NCBI GenBank assembly: GCA_019096065.1
Contig: JAGUCH010000007.1
Span: forward strand, 4,548,501 to 4,612,500
DNA length: 64,000 bases
Direction of reading: 5' to 3'
DNA from: Paracyclopina nana
Lineage: Eukaryota > Arthropoda > Copepoda > Cyclopoida > Cyclopettidae
The notes beneath the pieces are model-generated. The model ran no database searches and was not told where the DNA came from. It saw only the letters and a list, made by a program, of their open reading frames with translations. Both the position numbers and the translations under genes were made by a program. Shown in pieces: positions 12,252 through 25,500 of the stretch. Each line of letters starts with the position of its first letter. Within the stretch, counting starts at the first letter, position 1.

Positions 12252-14060
12252 GTCCGAGCACAAGGGATTCTGCTACATGAATGAGAGGCTCATTCGAGGC
12301 TGCTGCTTTATTGCGAGGCCGGAAAGCTCGCGCGGTTTTATGTGCGTGTACAGCGAAGAAGTCGCGCGGCGGATCTTTCGCAGCATTTGTATTATTAATG
12401 TGGTGTTCACCTATGTGTTCTTTCCTTAATATCGTACGGCATCCTTAAATGAACAGCTGAAGTTTTCGCACTTCTAATTAACCAAAATGCTTCAAACTCG
12501 CATGAAAAATGGACTGATTGAAGCGATCAAAAGTGATCGAAAGTGATCGGCTTAATTATCTAAAACGCAATTTTACAATTCAAGTGAGACAACCCTGCAA
12601 TTGAGTGGCAAAACTCGTAATTTTTGCATAAGCTTCGTCAGATTGATATATTTCGAGAAAATAATAACTATTCTTATAGGTAATAAGACTTTGTGGAAAA
12701 TTGTTGCTGGTAGCAGTACTATTATTCATATATTGCAGGATGTCTCAAGGCATAATTTATCTCGCCAGTGCTGCGTCGTGTTAATCACACTGAAAATTAA
12801 GGCTGAAATAATGAAGATTGATTTCGTTACCGAAACAAATACATAGAACAACTAAAAATGAAAACGCACCTTATTCTTTTTGAAAAATTCTATTTTCTGC
12901 CCTTTTCAAATTCTGTTTACCATAAAGAGGCTTAGGCCCTGTTCACCTGCATTATTATTAGCAAAATAACGCGCGATATTATGAAGAAATCTGCAAATAT
13001 CTGGTATTTGTAAAATCCTTTTTCAGATTTTGAATTCAGAATCGGTCTATTGGTACCAAAAGCCATTCTACACCAATATAAAAATTCTCAGTTTTTTCAG
13101 TATTTCTCTCCAATATTTTGTCAAAATAACGGCCATAATAAGCAGGTGAACAGGCCCTTAATTTAAATCCCTGTTACCAAAGTGCGAAAACAACCTTCGC
13201 CTTGTGCTTTGGTGGCAAAAATCACAGCCATTTTGACCAGACAACCAAGGAAAATTAGAGCTTTTTATGGTTAAATGAGGATGATTGCCTTGCTCTCATT
13301 GCCCTATTAAAACTCCTGTTACCATTTGTCAGAATGAGGAATATGCCTCTTTTCATGCTCAATTTGGGTATAATTTATAGTTGGCTATTTTCCGAGTAGT
13401 GCAAAAGTTGCTAAGCAACTGTGTATTGCCGCAGTAAATCCGATAAAACTGACGAATATCTACCATTAACTTTGTGCGCAAGAATAGAACATAATGATGG
13501 AGTCATATTTATCTTGGTTAGTTCGTTTCATTTCGTAAAATTGATGCTGACTTTACACGCAAAATTGGAGCTTTCTCGCCCATTTTGCGCTGCTGATTTG
13601 CAAATCCCATTTTTCTTACTTTGTTCGAATACCGCTCGTTAGCGCAAATGATGGCGAAAGGGCGAATAAATGAAATTATTAGGTAACTTTGACCGAGAAC
13701 ACCGACTCGTCTCGTTGTATAATATCGAGGAAATATCGATTCCCACCTGTTGCAGTTGAAATTTAGAAAGTCAATCGACTTTCTCCGTAAGTTGGCAAAT
13801 AATTCAATATAATACTAATACTTGGAATAATTCACCTAGTTTGGGGAATCCAGCAGAAATTGGGCGCATAATTCGTTTTTCTTTGCAATTACGATTATGC
13901 AATGCTTCTTTATTTGGAAAGCAGCAAATACTGTGTAAGTTTGGTGAGAAAAGAGTGAGATAATACAGAATCAACATATGTACTAAAAATAGTAGTGCGC
14001 ATCATCACTAACAATAATTCATTCAGTGTTGTTGTGGTATCACAGGTTAAAACAGTTGAG
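12252..14060. other. Intergenic region between the NPF receptor-like gene and TTC5
   Basis: This 1.8-kb stretch lies upstream of the receptor and downstream of TTC5, both on the minus strand. It should contain the receptor's promoter and 5' UTR. A GC-rich patch around 12290-12370 may mark the transcription start. A MITE occupies 12935-13157. The plus-strand open frames here (12220-12429, 12601-12846, 13421-13642) have no recognisable features. Confidence 0.6.
12935..13157. mobile_element. Tourist/Harbinger-like MITE
   Basis: A 223-bp element with inverted ends (GGCCCTGTTCACCTGC at the left; the right end reads GGGCCTGTTCACCTGC in reverse complement). Direct TTA flanks at 12932-12934 and 13158-13160 match the three-base target duplication of PIF/Harbinger elements. 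No open frame. The superfamily is inferred from the TSD length and the terminal bases. Confidence 0.75.
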
Positions 14061-17000
14061 CTAATCGCTCTTGGCAAAGGTGGATAGCTCGATTCCAGCT
14101 TGAATGTCAGCTGGCACTTTTTTCCCATTGATGACAAGTGCCAAAGGGCTTTCAACGCGTACCAAATCAAAGGAAACTTCCTGCAAGAAAAAGGCCAAAA
14201 AATTAATTATTTTCAAGGGGCATTTAGAAAATAACACACATACTTGTCCTTCCTGGATGTTGACATCGACATGAGTTATGAAAGGCTCGGCTATGGCCAC
14301 TGTGTCGCCTATTATGACTCCTTTGCCTGGAGCCAAATTGTACAAATTCACAGCTATGCACTTGGACGAGCTGTCAGTCAAGCAAAACGTGCTGTGAAAC
14401 AAGAGCAGAGAAAAATGTTACACAAATCAGCTCTTTCCAGAAGCATTGGGAAACTTTCTAAACACGTCATCCGAACTTCAGCTCAAAACCAACATCATTG
14501 AAAATTCTGGTTGCTGTTTCCACAGCAAAAATGCCTGAAGTGCATCTAACTCATGAGTGGAGCGATAAGTATTGAAAATTGAAAATTGATATTGGTGCTC
14601 AATTGCACAATTTTGGCAAGATCTAAAGGTACAATGTCATTACACAGTTTTTTCTGGAAGCATTGAAAAACTTTCTGAAACGTCATCCAAACTTCAGCTA
14701 AAAATAAACTCAATTGCAAATTCTGGATGTTGTAGTGCAGTTTACATAACAAAAACACAAGCTATGTGTCCACTGCACGGGACCTTCGCCACCTCAGATT
14801 ATTTGAGGGTGGTGAGCAACTTAAATTAGTAAATTATAAAAAAAATGAGGACAGATTGTGTTTTCTCAATTAATGACAGCTCTCGATTATCGCTTGATTA
14901 CCATGGGTTTAAGTCGGAATTCAACAAAAAATGAGTGGTTAGAGCGTACCAGAAAGAGCAATAAAGTCCACTTACAATGGCACAGTGTCCTCAGAATGGA
15001 CGCTGCAAATGACCTTGCCCAGCACGACTTTGCCTTCGTTCGTCATCCCAGGGATCAAGTCGGAGAATGGCACCAGTTTAAATGGCTCTTTTCGACCACC
15101 AAATGATGCTGCCAAAGGACCGAGGCCTTTCACTGGATCGATTGACGAGACCATGGAGTTGTACCTTTTCGTCTTCAGCTTCCCCTTTAAATCAATCAAT
15201 TGCTAAAAGAACAGCATTAGCTAACCATCAATTGAAAGTACTCTTTTTATGCACTCACTTTGACGTCCAGGAGGAATTTGGTTAACGTTCTCTCCAGACA
15301 TTTAGGAGCATCCCAGGTCGGGTCCAGTTCCTGAGCTCTTTTGAAGCAGCCCAGTGCATTCACGTAATCTTCTTCGTACTTCAACGCCTGGATAATGACA
15401 TTACAAAAAAAGCAATTAGGCTAATCCTTACAAATTGAAGCAAAAGTCAGATGACACTGAGTATTAACAAATTGCTTAGAGAGATTGGACAATGAAATGA
15501 ATGCCAAATGATTCCATGAGCATTTTCAACAAATTAAGTATTTCCATCATGGACCCAATGACAAGAACCCCAAAAAGTTGGTGATCATCATCATAGATAA
15601 CTCAAACTTGGTAGGTTCCTTCATGAAATCTATATTTAAAAAGAACTTTCTTGAGTACTTTAAGCTGCAAATCCTACTAGCTGTCACTACTGAGCATCAC
15701 TCCATTTTGCACTCAGTTGAGGAAAGAACTTGGTCATGTTATAAAACAGATTGAGACTGAACAAGGTCAGCCAGGAAACAGATCAGATTTCAGTCATTGA
15801 AAACAAGCATTCTGTACAATTGATATGCATGTATAATAGGTAAGTCCACGACTAACTTTGCCTTGGGAATATTTAGGACTTTTTTTGCTCTTCTTGGCTT
15901 ACTCAAATGCTTCCTAACCATAAATGATTTGAGGACACAATGGAAACCTGTGACATTTTGTGCAATCTATAAGTGAAATTGGGCCAAGTCCATCAATATT
16001 CAAATGGTGGCAGAATGAGACCAGGTTGCCACGAAGATATTCATATCTTATAACAACAGTAATTTTTTAAACGTAAGCAATGAGTGAAACTTTAAAGTAT
16101 GCAACTTGACTAGATCTGCAGTTACTTTCACTAAATTGACTCTCATATCAATGAAATCAACTTATTAAAAGAAATACTAAGCTAGGTTATGTTTGCATTA
16201 ATCTTTGATATCTCTTTACTACGTTGGACTTTTATATAGCTGCAGGGCTTGCATATGTTGTTATGTCCTCAGAAAAGGCAAATGTGCTGACAGATAGACC
16301 AATTAGGCTTCTGATGCAATGGATCAAAGAAAAGCCTAAAGTTCTACACTTAGACATTACGTGAAAACTTTGGAAACTGATAATATTGATATTCATTCAA
16401 TAAATGGAAAACACTCTAACAAATTTGGGACAGGTGGACCAACGAAAGATACTGCCAGCTTCAAAAATTATGAAGGGGATTTCGTCAACCAATATGATGC
16501 CACTTACGATATTGAAACCTCTAATCCACGTAAATCTGCTATCACTATGTAGAAAAAGTACTCGAGGGCTTACATTTTCACTTTCAGCAAGAGATGATCC
16601 AGACAGCAGCTTTCGCGTGCTGCATTGTTATTATCTTTACTTTTTGGCTACTTTTTACTCTTTAGAAGATAATTAAAGTACTCACTATTCCCTTGTTGTG
16701 ATGAAGTTCCGGACTGTTCAAAGCAATAATGTCTCGTTCCTAAATAAAAAAAATCAAATACATTTAAAAGATTTCGAATTTCAAAGCTTTTTCTAAATAA
16801 AGATTTACTGCCTGTTTGTATGCTGTCATGGCTTGTTTGAGAGTACGTGGATTTTGTGACACCGAGAAGAAATGAGCCAAGTAAGCATTACCCAAGACAG
16901 ACCAGGAAATACCATCTTTTGTATCAAGTTGAACAGCCTCTCTTGCCCTGGAGAGGCCGGCCTCAATATTACGTAATCGTTCTTCGGAGCTATCCGAATG

Positions 17001-17645
17001 CTTTTGGCGCATGACAATAGATAAATTACGAAGAGCAACTTTGTTGTCACCCTAAAAAAATATCCGGTAAATTCTGAAAATCCAAAAAATGCTAAATAGC
17101 ATATTTTTACATGAGATAAGGCTCCCTCGAAGCAAGTCTGAGCTGTATTAACGTCGCCTCGTTTCCAATAGACTTCACCCAATTCGATCCAAGCATCAAC
17201 GAGATTCGGCTCAAGCTTGACAGCTTTGGATAGGAGCTGTTCAGCTTCTGGACAGTGATCTGGAGCCACGTTAAGCACACGACCTTTTAAATACGTCACT
17301 CGAGCCTTCATGTCGTTACTCTCAGATTCTTCTTTAACTAGAAAAACACAAAGTACAGACGTCACGAGAAGCCATTAAAAAACCAGTTTAGATTAAAAAA
17401 AATTAGGTTATTTGCAAGTAAGCTTTTAGAGTACAAAGTTGGCTTACGTGAGAGTTCGTCGATTTTAGCCATGATTTCGTTCATTTTCTGCTCGACCAGT
17501 TTTCTTTTTTCGCTCGCCAAATCGATGGGATGAGTTTCGAAAAATCGGTCCCGAAAAGTGTAAAGCTCAATCACTAAATCCTGAATCAACAAATGAAGAT
17601 TTACGCACTTTTATCATTCAGCGTGAATGCGAAAAATACCTCCAT
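14061..17645 (-). CDS. TTC5: Tetratricopeptide repeat protein 5 (TTC5/Strap)
   Basis: TTC5 is a TPR cofactor (p300/p53 stress response, and tubulin mRNA autoregulation in mammals). Nine exons close in phase: 17640-17645, 17448-17580, 17111-17337, 16809-17051, 16686-16739, 15259-15387, 14976-15202, 14244-14391 and 14061-14180, giving 428 aa, close to human TTC5 (440). Landmarks: an N-terminal helix with [16 protein letters not shown] segments such as [20 protein letters not shown] and [16 protein letters not shown]; and a C-terminal OB-fold with [17 protein letters not shown] and [13 protein letters not shown]. The first coding exon is only ATG GAG; it is inferred because it supplies the start and joins in phase to the conserved second exon. 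The 1.3-kb intron 15388-16685 shows nothing notable. The start is 608 bp from the GNB5 start on the other strand. Confidence 0.95.
14421..14756. repeat. Pair of diverged ~110-bp direct repeats in a TTC5 intron
   Basis: The stretch around 14421-14532 recurs around 14643-14756 with roughly three quarters identity. Both contain a variant of AAGCATT, AAACTTTCT, ACGTCATCC, AACTTCAGCT and AAATTCTGG in the same order. Both copies lie inside the intron 14392-14975. I see no coding potential and no terminal inverted repeats. Confidence 0.7.
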
Positions 17646-18253
17646 TCTTCAATTCATTTAGAAAAATCAACACAACGAACTCTCCTTTTTGTTGACAAAA
17701 CAAATACCAAGTTGCATGACAGATCGAAATACCTCGGTCTATACCACTTTCATGGTAATTATTAAAGTTAGCTCTGGATTCTTTGCCTTAAAAATTGATA
17801 TCATAAAATTTGTAAAGTTCTACTTCAATTATCTTGTAAGGAAATTTCAAATTTACAAAATTAAATGCTTATAAACTTGAAAATATATCGTCCAAATGCC
17901 CAAAAGTTTGTAGGTTTCACCTTTTGACTTTAAATGTAAGTTTAATCAATGTTAATGCAATTAACCAATCAATTATCACGCTACGCAATATACAATTAAT
18001 GTATTTCTAAAGTTTGATAAATGTTTCTTGGGTTTAAAAGTTATAGTTTGATTGAATACATTGTTTTTTAATCTTACTATAAAGGAGAAAGCAACCTGCA
18101 GGGGTCTACTGTGCTTAGTCTTGCTTGATGTGGTATAAGTAAGCAAGGTCTGCAAGGCATGGGCAAGGCTCTGAAGGAGCAGGAGAGCTTTTCAGCTGTA
18201 TTATATCCTACAATCTTTGAACTGAGCCCCCCAAAAACCCCAGATATCTAACC
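17646..18253. other. Shared head-to-head promoter interval of TTC5 and GNB5
   Basis: This 608-bp interval separates two divergent start codons. It is AT-rich, with a more mixed-composition stretch at 18090-18240 just before GNB5. There is no clear TATA box at a usual distance. It probably holds both promoters and 5' UTRs. Confidence 0.55.
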
Positions 18254-19499
18254 ATGGAGCCACCGACTGCCAATTCAGTGTCAGCCACTGAAGAAATGTC
18301 CATTGAGGACCTTCAGAAGGAGATTGAAATGCTGAAGAAGAGGATTGTCGAGGAAAGGCTCAAGCTTTGCGACAAGACTGTTGTTCAAGTTGCTGAGCCA
18401 ATAGAAGGAGTCAGTGGACTGAACATCAAAGTCAGAAGGAGCCTTAAGGGTCACAATGCAAAGGTTCTGTGTCTTGATTGGAGTACTGACAAAAGACACT
18501 TGGTGTCGTCATCACAGGTGATCAAGCCTCTATGAAACTTACTATGTTAATTTTATTTATGGTTATTTGATCGCAGGATGGCAAGTTGATTGTATGGGAT
18601 GCATTCACAACCAACAAGGAGCATGCAATCACTATGCCAACGACTTGGGTCATGGCTTGCGCTTATGGACCATCGCAAAATGTAGTTGCTTGCGGTGGCC
18701 TTGACAATAAAATAACTGTATACCCACTGACCATAGATGAGGATTTATCCTCCAAGAAGAAAACTGTAGGCACTCACACATCATACATGTCCTGTTGCCT
18801 TTTCCCAGGATCAGACAACCAAGTATTGACAGGATCTGGAGATGCCACTTGTGCTCTCTGGGATGTTGAATCTGGACAAGTATTGCAATCGTTCCATGGA
18901 CACAATGCAGATGTCATGTCTTTGGACTTGGCTCCTGGGCCCAACCCAAACACATTTGTCTCAGGGGTAAATCCAGCACTAACCTTGAACATTTTTTCAA
19001 AGGTATTTGATGACTTATCTTAATAGGCTTGTGACAAAATGGCATTTGTCTGGGACATGAGGACGGGAAATTATGTGCAGTATTTTGAAGGACACGAGTC
19101 AGATATCAATGCAGTCAAATATCACCCAAGTGGGGATGCCATAGGGTAAAATAATTTACAATTACATTCATTGAGAGATTTCTATTTTCACTAAAAATCA
19201 GGACTGGCTCTGATGATGCCACTTGTCGCTTGTTCGATTTGAGAGCTGACCGAGAAGTGAGCAAGTATACCAAAGAATCCATTCTATTCGGAGTCAATGC
19301 CATTGACTTTTCCATATCGGGTCGGATTCTCTTTGCTGGGTACAATGATTACGCTGTCAACATGTGGGACACTCTCAGGAGCCACCGGATTGCCATGCTC
19401 TATGGCCACGAGAACCGAGTGTCATGTCTCAAAGTGTCCCCAGATGGGACTGCAATTGCCACAGGATCTTGGGACTACTCCTTGAAAATCTGGGCTTAG
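18254..19499 (+). CDS. GNB5: G protein beta-5 subunit
   Basis: This is the beta-propeller partner of R7-type RGS proteins, acting at membranes to speed Gi/o signal shut-off. Four exons close in phase: 18254-18517, 18577-18966, 19027-19145 and 19202-19499, giving 356 aa, close to the short vertebrate form (353). An N-terminal coiled coil (residues about 16-45) precedes seven WD repeats. Diagnostic strings include [72 protein letters not shown] and the terminus SLKIWA. The KKK run at the end of the second coding exon's first half matches the beta-5-specific insertion. The gene converges on the PTB/SH2 gene, whose stop is only 50 bp away, so the 3' UTRs must abut or overlap. Confidence 0.97.
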
Positions 19500-19513
19500 C
19501 GCATGATTTAAGC

Positions 19514-19519
19514 TTTATT
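19514..19519 (-). promoter_or_regulatory. AATAAA polyadenylation signal of the PTB/SH2 adaptor
   Basis: A canonical hexamer on the minus strand, about 31 nt past the adaptor's stop codon and 15 bp from the GNB5 stop on the other strand. Cleavage would fall at or inside the GNB5 coding end, so the two transcripts should overlap slightly. Confidence 0.65.
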
Positions 19520-19549
19520 GACTAGAATAGTACAATATAATGATGATTT

Positions 19550-22500
19550 CTAATCCGTTTCCACTTTATTGTTGAGGATGCACTGCCTCAAACTGTTGAT
19601 GAGCTCATAGTCACGTTCAGGGTCAAGGTAGTTGTCCTCGTCGTCCAACTCGTTGTCATCCTCATTGAACGAAGTCTCAGAGTCCTCTGTAGCTTTGTAG
19701 GCCGGATTGGTGTACCTGTTCATGAGCAGAGGACATGGCAGCATTTCAGGCATCACAGAGTGGTGGACAAGGAGAGAATGAATTGATGGAAATTGCTTCT
19801 GACAACCCTGCAAGGCCAAGCGAGGAAAAAGGCTTTCACTATTGTTCTTTCCCTTTCTTACATGACTTTTATATATACCTTAACTTTGAAACCCTTCGGA
19901 GCTCTAATGATGAGATAGTGCACAATGCCCTCCGGATGAAAGTCATTTGGTACTCGAACAGACAAAGCCAGGCCATTTTTGCTGTTGGATGCTCTCACAA
20001 TAAATGATCCTTCAGGCTCACTTTTCAGCACATCCAAGGACAAGTCCCTGAAAAAGAAATTAATTTCTCAACATTCAATTAGGTGAATTTAGCAAGTATA
20101 CCTTGGCATTTCGTCTTGAAACCAAGGGGCTGATCGAAGCTCTGGCTCATCAAGGATACTTTTTGAGCACTCTGAGGATGACATCACACGTGAGGCTGCC
20201 AAAGGAGGGGGCGTAGTTGCTGAGCTGTTTGTGCTGGCCTCACCAGAGCTGAATCCGGAAGACCCATTTCTGCTACTATTGCAACCAGGACTCACTATGA
20301 GCTCTGAGGCATCCAAAGTTTGCCTTATGGAGTCCACACTCCAATTGGCTGGTCTCCTGGAAGAAATTGGAATTATAAGTCATGGACAAGGGTACTTTGG
20401 CTGGAAAATGTACCTAGATTTGGTATTGAGGGCTGCAAAAGTGAAGTGAGGCTGATTGGCATGATCTGCAACCTCAGAGTAGACTTCACAGCTGATGACA
20501 TGGGCTGACTTGGATTTGTTGATGGCGTTTGCATTCAGAGTCCGAGTTCCTTGCTGGTATCGACACTGATTAGCATACTGCCCTGAATCGTAATAGCTCG
20601 ACCTTGGCCCATCCATCCTCAAATCCTCCTGGGTGAAACTCGATCCCATTTTGCTGCCAGTTCTCGCATGATGAGCAGCAGCATGTCCTTTTTGGGAGTG
20701 CAAAACATTATTGTTGAATCTGGAGAACAAGTCAGGTACTGCAACATAGGGAGTATCATCCAGACCCCTGTCTTGATTGCCATTCTTCCTGCCAAGAGCT
20801 GCAAACAGGCAATTGAGAACTGGCAACGAATTCGGCTTGAATTTTGACTTGGATGAGTTTGGCATTTGAGGTCGAGGATCTTGAGCTACTTGTATGGATG
20901 AGAACAGGTCTTCGGTGGTAGTTTGACCATTGGGAGTAGGCAAGGTCAAAGGTGGTCTGGCCTTCAGTGTACTCAATCTTTGGCTGGAAAAGGTGGATCT
21001 CTGATGATGACTCAGCTGGTGACTTCTTTGGAATGTATTTTCGGAATGTCTCAGGTAGGAGGATCTGGAGAAATCCGGCGTCTCGTACACAGGCTCATCT
21101 TCAACGTCAGCAATGCCAAGGTCATCATTGATGAAATCTGGAGACAAGAGGCTGTCAGCACTTCTTGACGTTGGCATGTGATGCCTACCAAATGTACTTG
21201 AGCTGCCTTGAACTTCCATGGCTGATCCAGGCCTACTCGTCCTGGACTGCTCGTCTTGCAATTGTGAAGCATAGGCCACTCGAAAAGCATTTCCGATGAG
21301 CATGTTCAAGTCCTCAGCTTGATCCGGAGATGTCGTTCTGAACACGTGACAATGCTGGAGATGAAGTGGAGCATGCGTTTCTCTGGCCAGGAATGCAAGC
21401 AAATTCGTGGCTGGATCACAAGTGGCATACGAAATTCTCCTCAATGAATGATTTGAATAGATATTCTGCAAACAGAAAATAAAAAGGCTGAATATTTTTG
21501 AGCAAGCTCCATTCGCTATTTTTCCGCTTGGATTAAGACTCCAGCTTGGAATTGGTCATAGAGAGGGAAAACTTTGGCTGTGCTATTTTGTAGGAAACCT
21601 AGAGAATGCTCTATGGTTGTAGGTGGTGCAAATGCCATTGGAAAAGACCATTGAGAGCCTCATTGCTTTTGGCATTGGCAGAGATTGCAAATTGCACCAG
21701 CCCACAATTTCCCAAAATCTCTTTTTTGTTCCTGCCATCAAAAGTGGCAGAGCTTTCCAATCAGTCATGCCTTGCTGCAAAACTCCTACTTTCTTGGGTC
21801 AAAGACTGTCACCACTTTTGCTACTCGGGAATGATCAATCAAGCAGGAAAGGAGCAAAAACTGCAAGCCAGTAACAGCACACAATTGGTCCGATTGATCT
21901 TTTTCCTCATAATGGCTTTGTGAGAGAAAAGTTCCCATCTGTCGTGCTCGTCAAGTAGAACGGTGTATTGTAGTGTGTGTCACATCAAATCGGAAACTTT
22001 TAACGAGCTCCAGTGACAAGAGATGAACCTAAGCAACCTTTGAAAACACTTCTTAAAATCAAGCTAAAAATTTGCTTCATTTAAGAAACACTAAAAGTAT
22101 GAGAAGAAAATCAAAATTGAAAAGAATATTAAGAAAAAGTTTGCAAATGCTACCGCTAGGTGGCGCCACAGGTCACTTTAGGGACCACAATAGAATTCTG
22201 CTCACCAAGCAAGACGTATAGACCCCTTTTTTAAGTGGAAGTGAAAGCTCGATTTTATCAGTTCTTTGCAATTGACCGGAATTGCTGCCATTCCATCCGG
22301 TTTCATGGACGATGGAGCAGCCAAAATGGCCTCAGCACTTTTTTGGGTACAAAGTAAATTAGGCCTAAAATGGAGCATTCCTTTGCTTTCAATTATCCTC
22401 GGTAATTTAGCTCGGTTTGCATCATTTCTCGCATGCTGAAAAATGTGGTCAAATTCGTGCCAAAAGATAAATTGATGATTCGCAAGAAATAAATATCATA

Positions 22501-25500
22501 GAAAATACCAACTCGGATTACTTTTCATAGGAAATCAAAGAGGTATATCATTTTTGTAGTAATTTCCTGTAAGCAACCTTTTTAAATAAATAACTAAGGA
22601 TCACTTTACAGATCTGAACTACAATTAATAGCGCCCTCTAGTGGCAAATAAAAGTTTGACTATCCCCAAACATGATTGACCATGATGGCAGTAGTGCACT
22701 TTTGCACACACACATCCAAAAAAAGTGCAATCAGATCCTGATTTTTTGCCGCTATGGCCAAGATCGTTACTGCTGTACAAGGCTCTATTGATCATGTGAT
22801 CGCCCATTTTGTCTCTAGTGACTTTGGGCCACACCAAACTGACGAAACTTCTTTTGCAGCGAGAGAAGAAAATGACCAAAGTTTTTGGCCTTCTCGAGTC
22901 AGAGGCCCAAAAGCCTTGCTCGGAAATTCAGGTAGGCATAGGAGAAAAACAATCTACTTACTTGGCCTTTAGGGCAGCAGACTTTGATGCCATCTAGTGA
23001 TATGTTGATCAAAACTGGGCGTTTTGTTGGAACCTCCTAGAAAAATAGATTAATGATGATTCTCTCCAAAAAGCTATTGAAGAGCTCCTCTATGTAATTG
23101 ATAAAAATGTCACACCAAGATTGAGAGACTTGCTGCAAATATCGTACCTTCATTGATGACAGCTGCTTTCGAACCAAGTTTGCCCGGGTAGACTGGTCGA
23201 TGGCCCTCACGGGAAATGACCCAAGGTACTAAAAAAGAAATAGGAAAAAAATCAGCATTTATATGACAAAAAGTGGCTTTTTTTGCTATTAAGGTCAATT
23301 GTAGAAGTGCTTGGCTTTGCTTAGTTTGCTAATGGTCTCAGTTGAAATGGATGTGTGCTCTATGTAGGGCATTTAACTAAATTGGATGGGAGGAAAATTG
23401 CATCCATCCAATTTTAGCATCTTGTCTAAACATAATTTGGGTGGAGTCACCCAAATTAACGCGCGGGAGAGGTTGCGTGACTAATGACAACAACAAAAAG
23501 TTCCGCGCGCTCAAAGCTGCAGCAAGTAAACAAACAAAGGGGAATCTTCCTTTTTGTGCTGTTTTTTGGCCAAATCAGGCTCTCTCTTTTATTGAACAAG
23601 GCCAAATGAGCCTTTTTAGCACAGTCAGCATTGGATGTGTGAGAGAAAAAAGCTGGAAGAGCCTAATTTCACATACTTTTACCGATGAGTAATTTGACAG
23701 GCTCTTGTTGTTAGTTCATGACCTTTGTTCCTGCCGCGTTTAAAATCAGCCGCAAAAACAAGCCACAAGCAAATGATTGCTCAATCTGTTGCTGCTAAAG
23801 CTTGGCTAAAGCCAAAATGTCAACACTTATAGCCAGAGGCTCAAGGATCACTATGATTGGAGCTCCAGCCTTTGGCAAAATGTGTAACCTTGCATTTTTC
23901 TCTCAGCACACATCATACTCTACATAGAAGGAGATTTTCTCATAGAATCAGCTCTACTTTCTTATATACAGCCTCTACGCAAAAAAGTAAACTGGAAATC
24001 AACTCAAACATGAGTTGATTCGAATTTATGACTGCGAATGTCCCATTTTCTCAGGAAAGAGAGTAGAAGGAATGCGATAGTTAATCTTTTGGGCTCTCTG
24101 CTTTTTCCCATCATTTGTGTGTCTACTTGATCATTATTTTCCGCTATCGAGGTAGGTGGGAAGGAGGGGTAATTTCAAATAGTTCTCTGTTTCTGTTTTT
24201 CAATCATTTGTAGCGCAGAATGAAAAAAAAATACCAAGTCAGACCACGGTATAATTTGCAGCAGCCATTAAAAAACTATTCCAGATATTTATCAGATCAA
24301 TTACGTTAAAAGTGTGTGCATGAGATCAGGGTGGAGTCATGTGCTTTTTTTTTGAGGCATTTTCCAATCAATTTTTCCATGCTCATATTGCACTTTTTTC
24401 CCGCCAACAAATGTTTCTGGGCCCACACTTTTTTATGACCTTTATGAGGCCAATTTAAAAAATACCCTTTGCTGGCCTTCAAACGTGATAAATATGAATC
24501 CATTCAGCCCGTAGACAATGAACATAAACCAGAAACTGGTGAGAATTATGAGCAATTTTTTTAAAAGCCAGCCAATTTGAAAATACCTGAGTTGTCTACA
24601 TGGTAAAATTATACCCTTTATAATGCACCCAATTTATAACTTAATGCTCAAGGAACTTTTTTTTGGCAATGAGCTAAATAATTTGCAGGATAATAATGAG
24701 CCCACAACAGATTCCCTATTATGGTGAGATAAAACTCGAATCCAAGAGGAAATGGCTGGTAATTTTCTTTTGGTGTCATAATTTCCTGCTCGACTGAAGC
24801 CCCTTTTGAGTAGCAAAGCATAGAAAAAGGACCCATTAATCACTCGTTTTTAGGAAAAACACAAAACCGCAATAAACAACAAGAGTTTCTAAGGCTGCAA
24901 GCCAACGAGGCAAAAAAGCTATCAAGTAAAAAATCTAATTGATCTGGTTGGGCTACTGAAAACTTTCATCATAGTGAGAAAAAGAGGAGGAGAAGAAGAA
25001 GAAGGAGCTTTAGCCAAGTTTATACTTTGGCTACGGAAACGTGCTTGGAATTTTTGTCATGCACTGTCGTAGTAGCAGAACAGCAGTGCACTGAATGTTT
25101 GGCAAAAACTCAGTATAGCTCGTAGCATCAACTGAGCTTACAGAAAAAGGCCACAGGTGGCGCCACTTTCTATTTTTTAAAAATGCAAGCTGAGCTTACT
25201 ATTGTTACCTTGACAAAATAAAAGCTCATAATTAAAGTCATTTTAATTGCTTTATATAATTTTTACTGAAATATTTTGAAAATGTTTCAGTGGCGCCACT
25301 GAAGCAGAAGCGGTTGAAATTAGAACTAAAAAGTCAGGTATGGATTTTTCCCATGTTAATTAGGGAATGTTGACGGAAATGATGATGGACATGCTGAGCT
25401 TGAACAGGAAGAGTCAATTAAACCGTTGGAGAAACCATTTTCAGAATTCAGCTTATAGCAACGCTTCCGTTCAAAAGATGAAAGAGATTGCAGTATAGTG

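Noticed and set aside
22987-23000. CTCF-like match CACTAGATGGC (reverse strand)
   Set aside because: It lies inside a PTB-domain coding exon, where the codons for SLDGIK explain the sequence.
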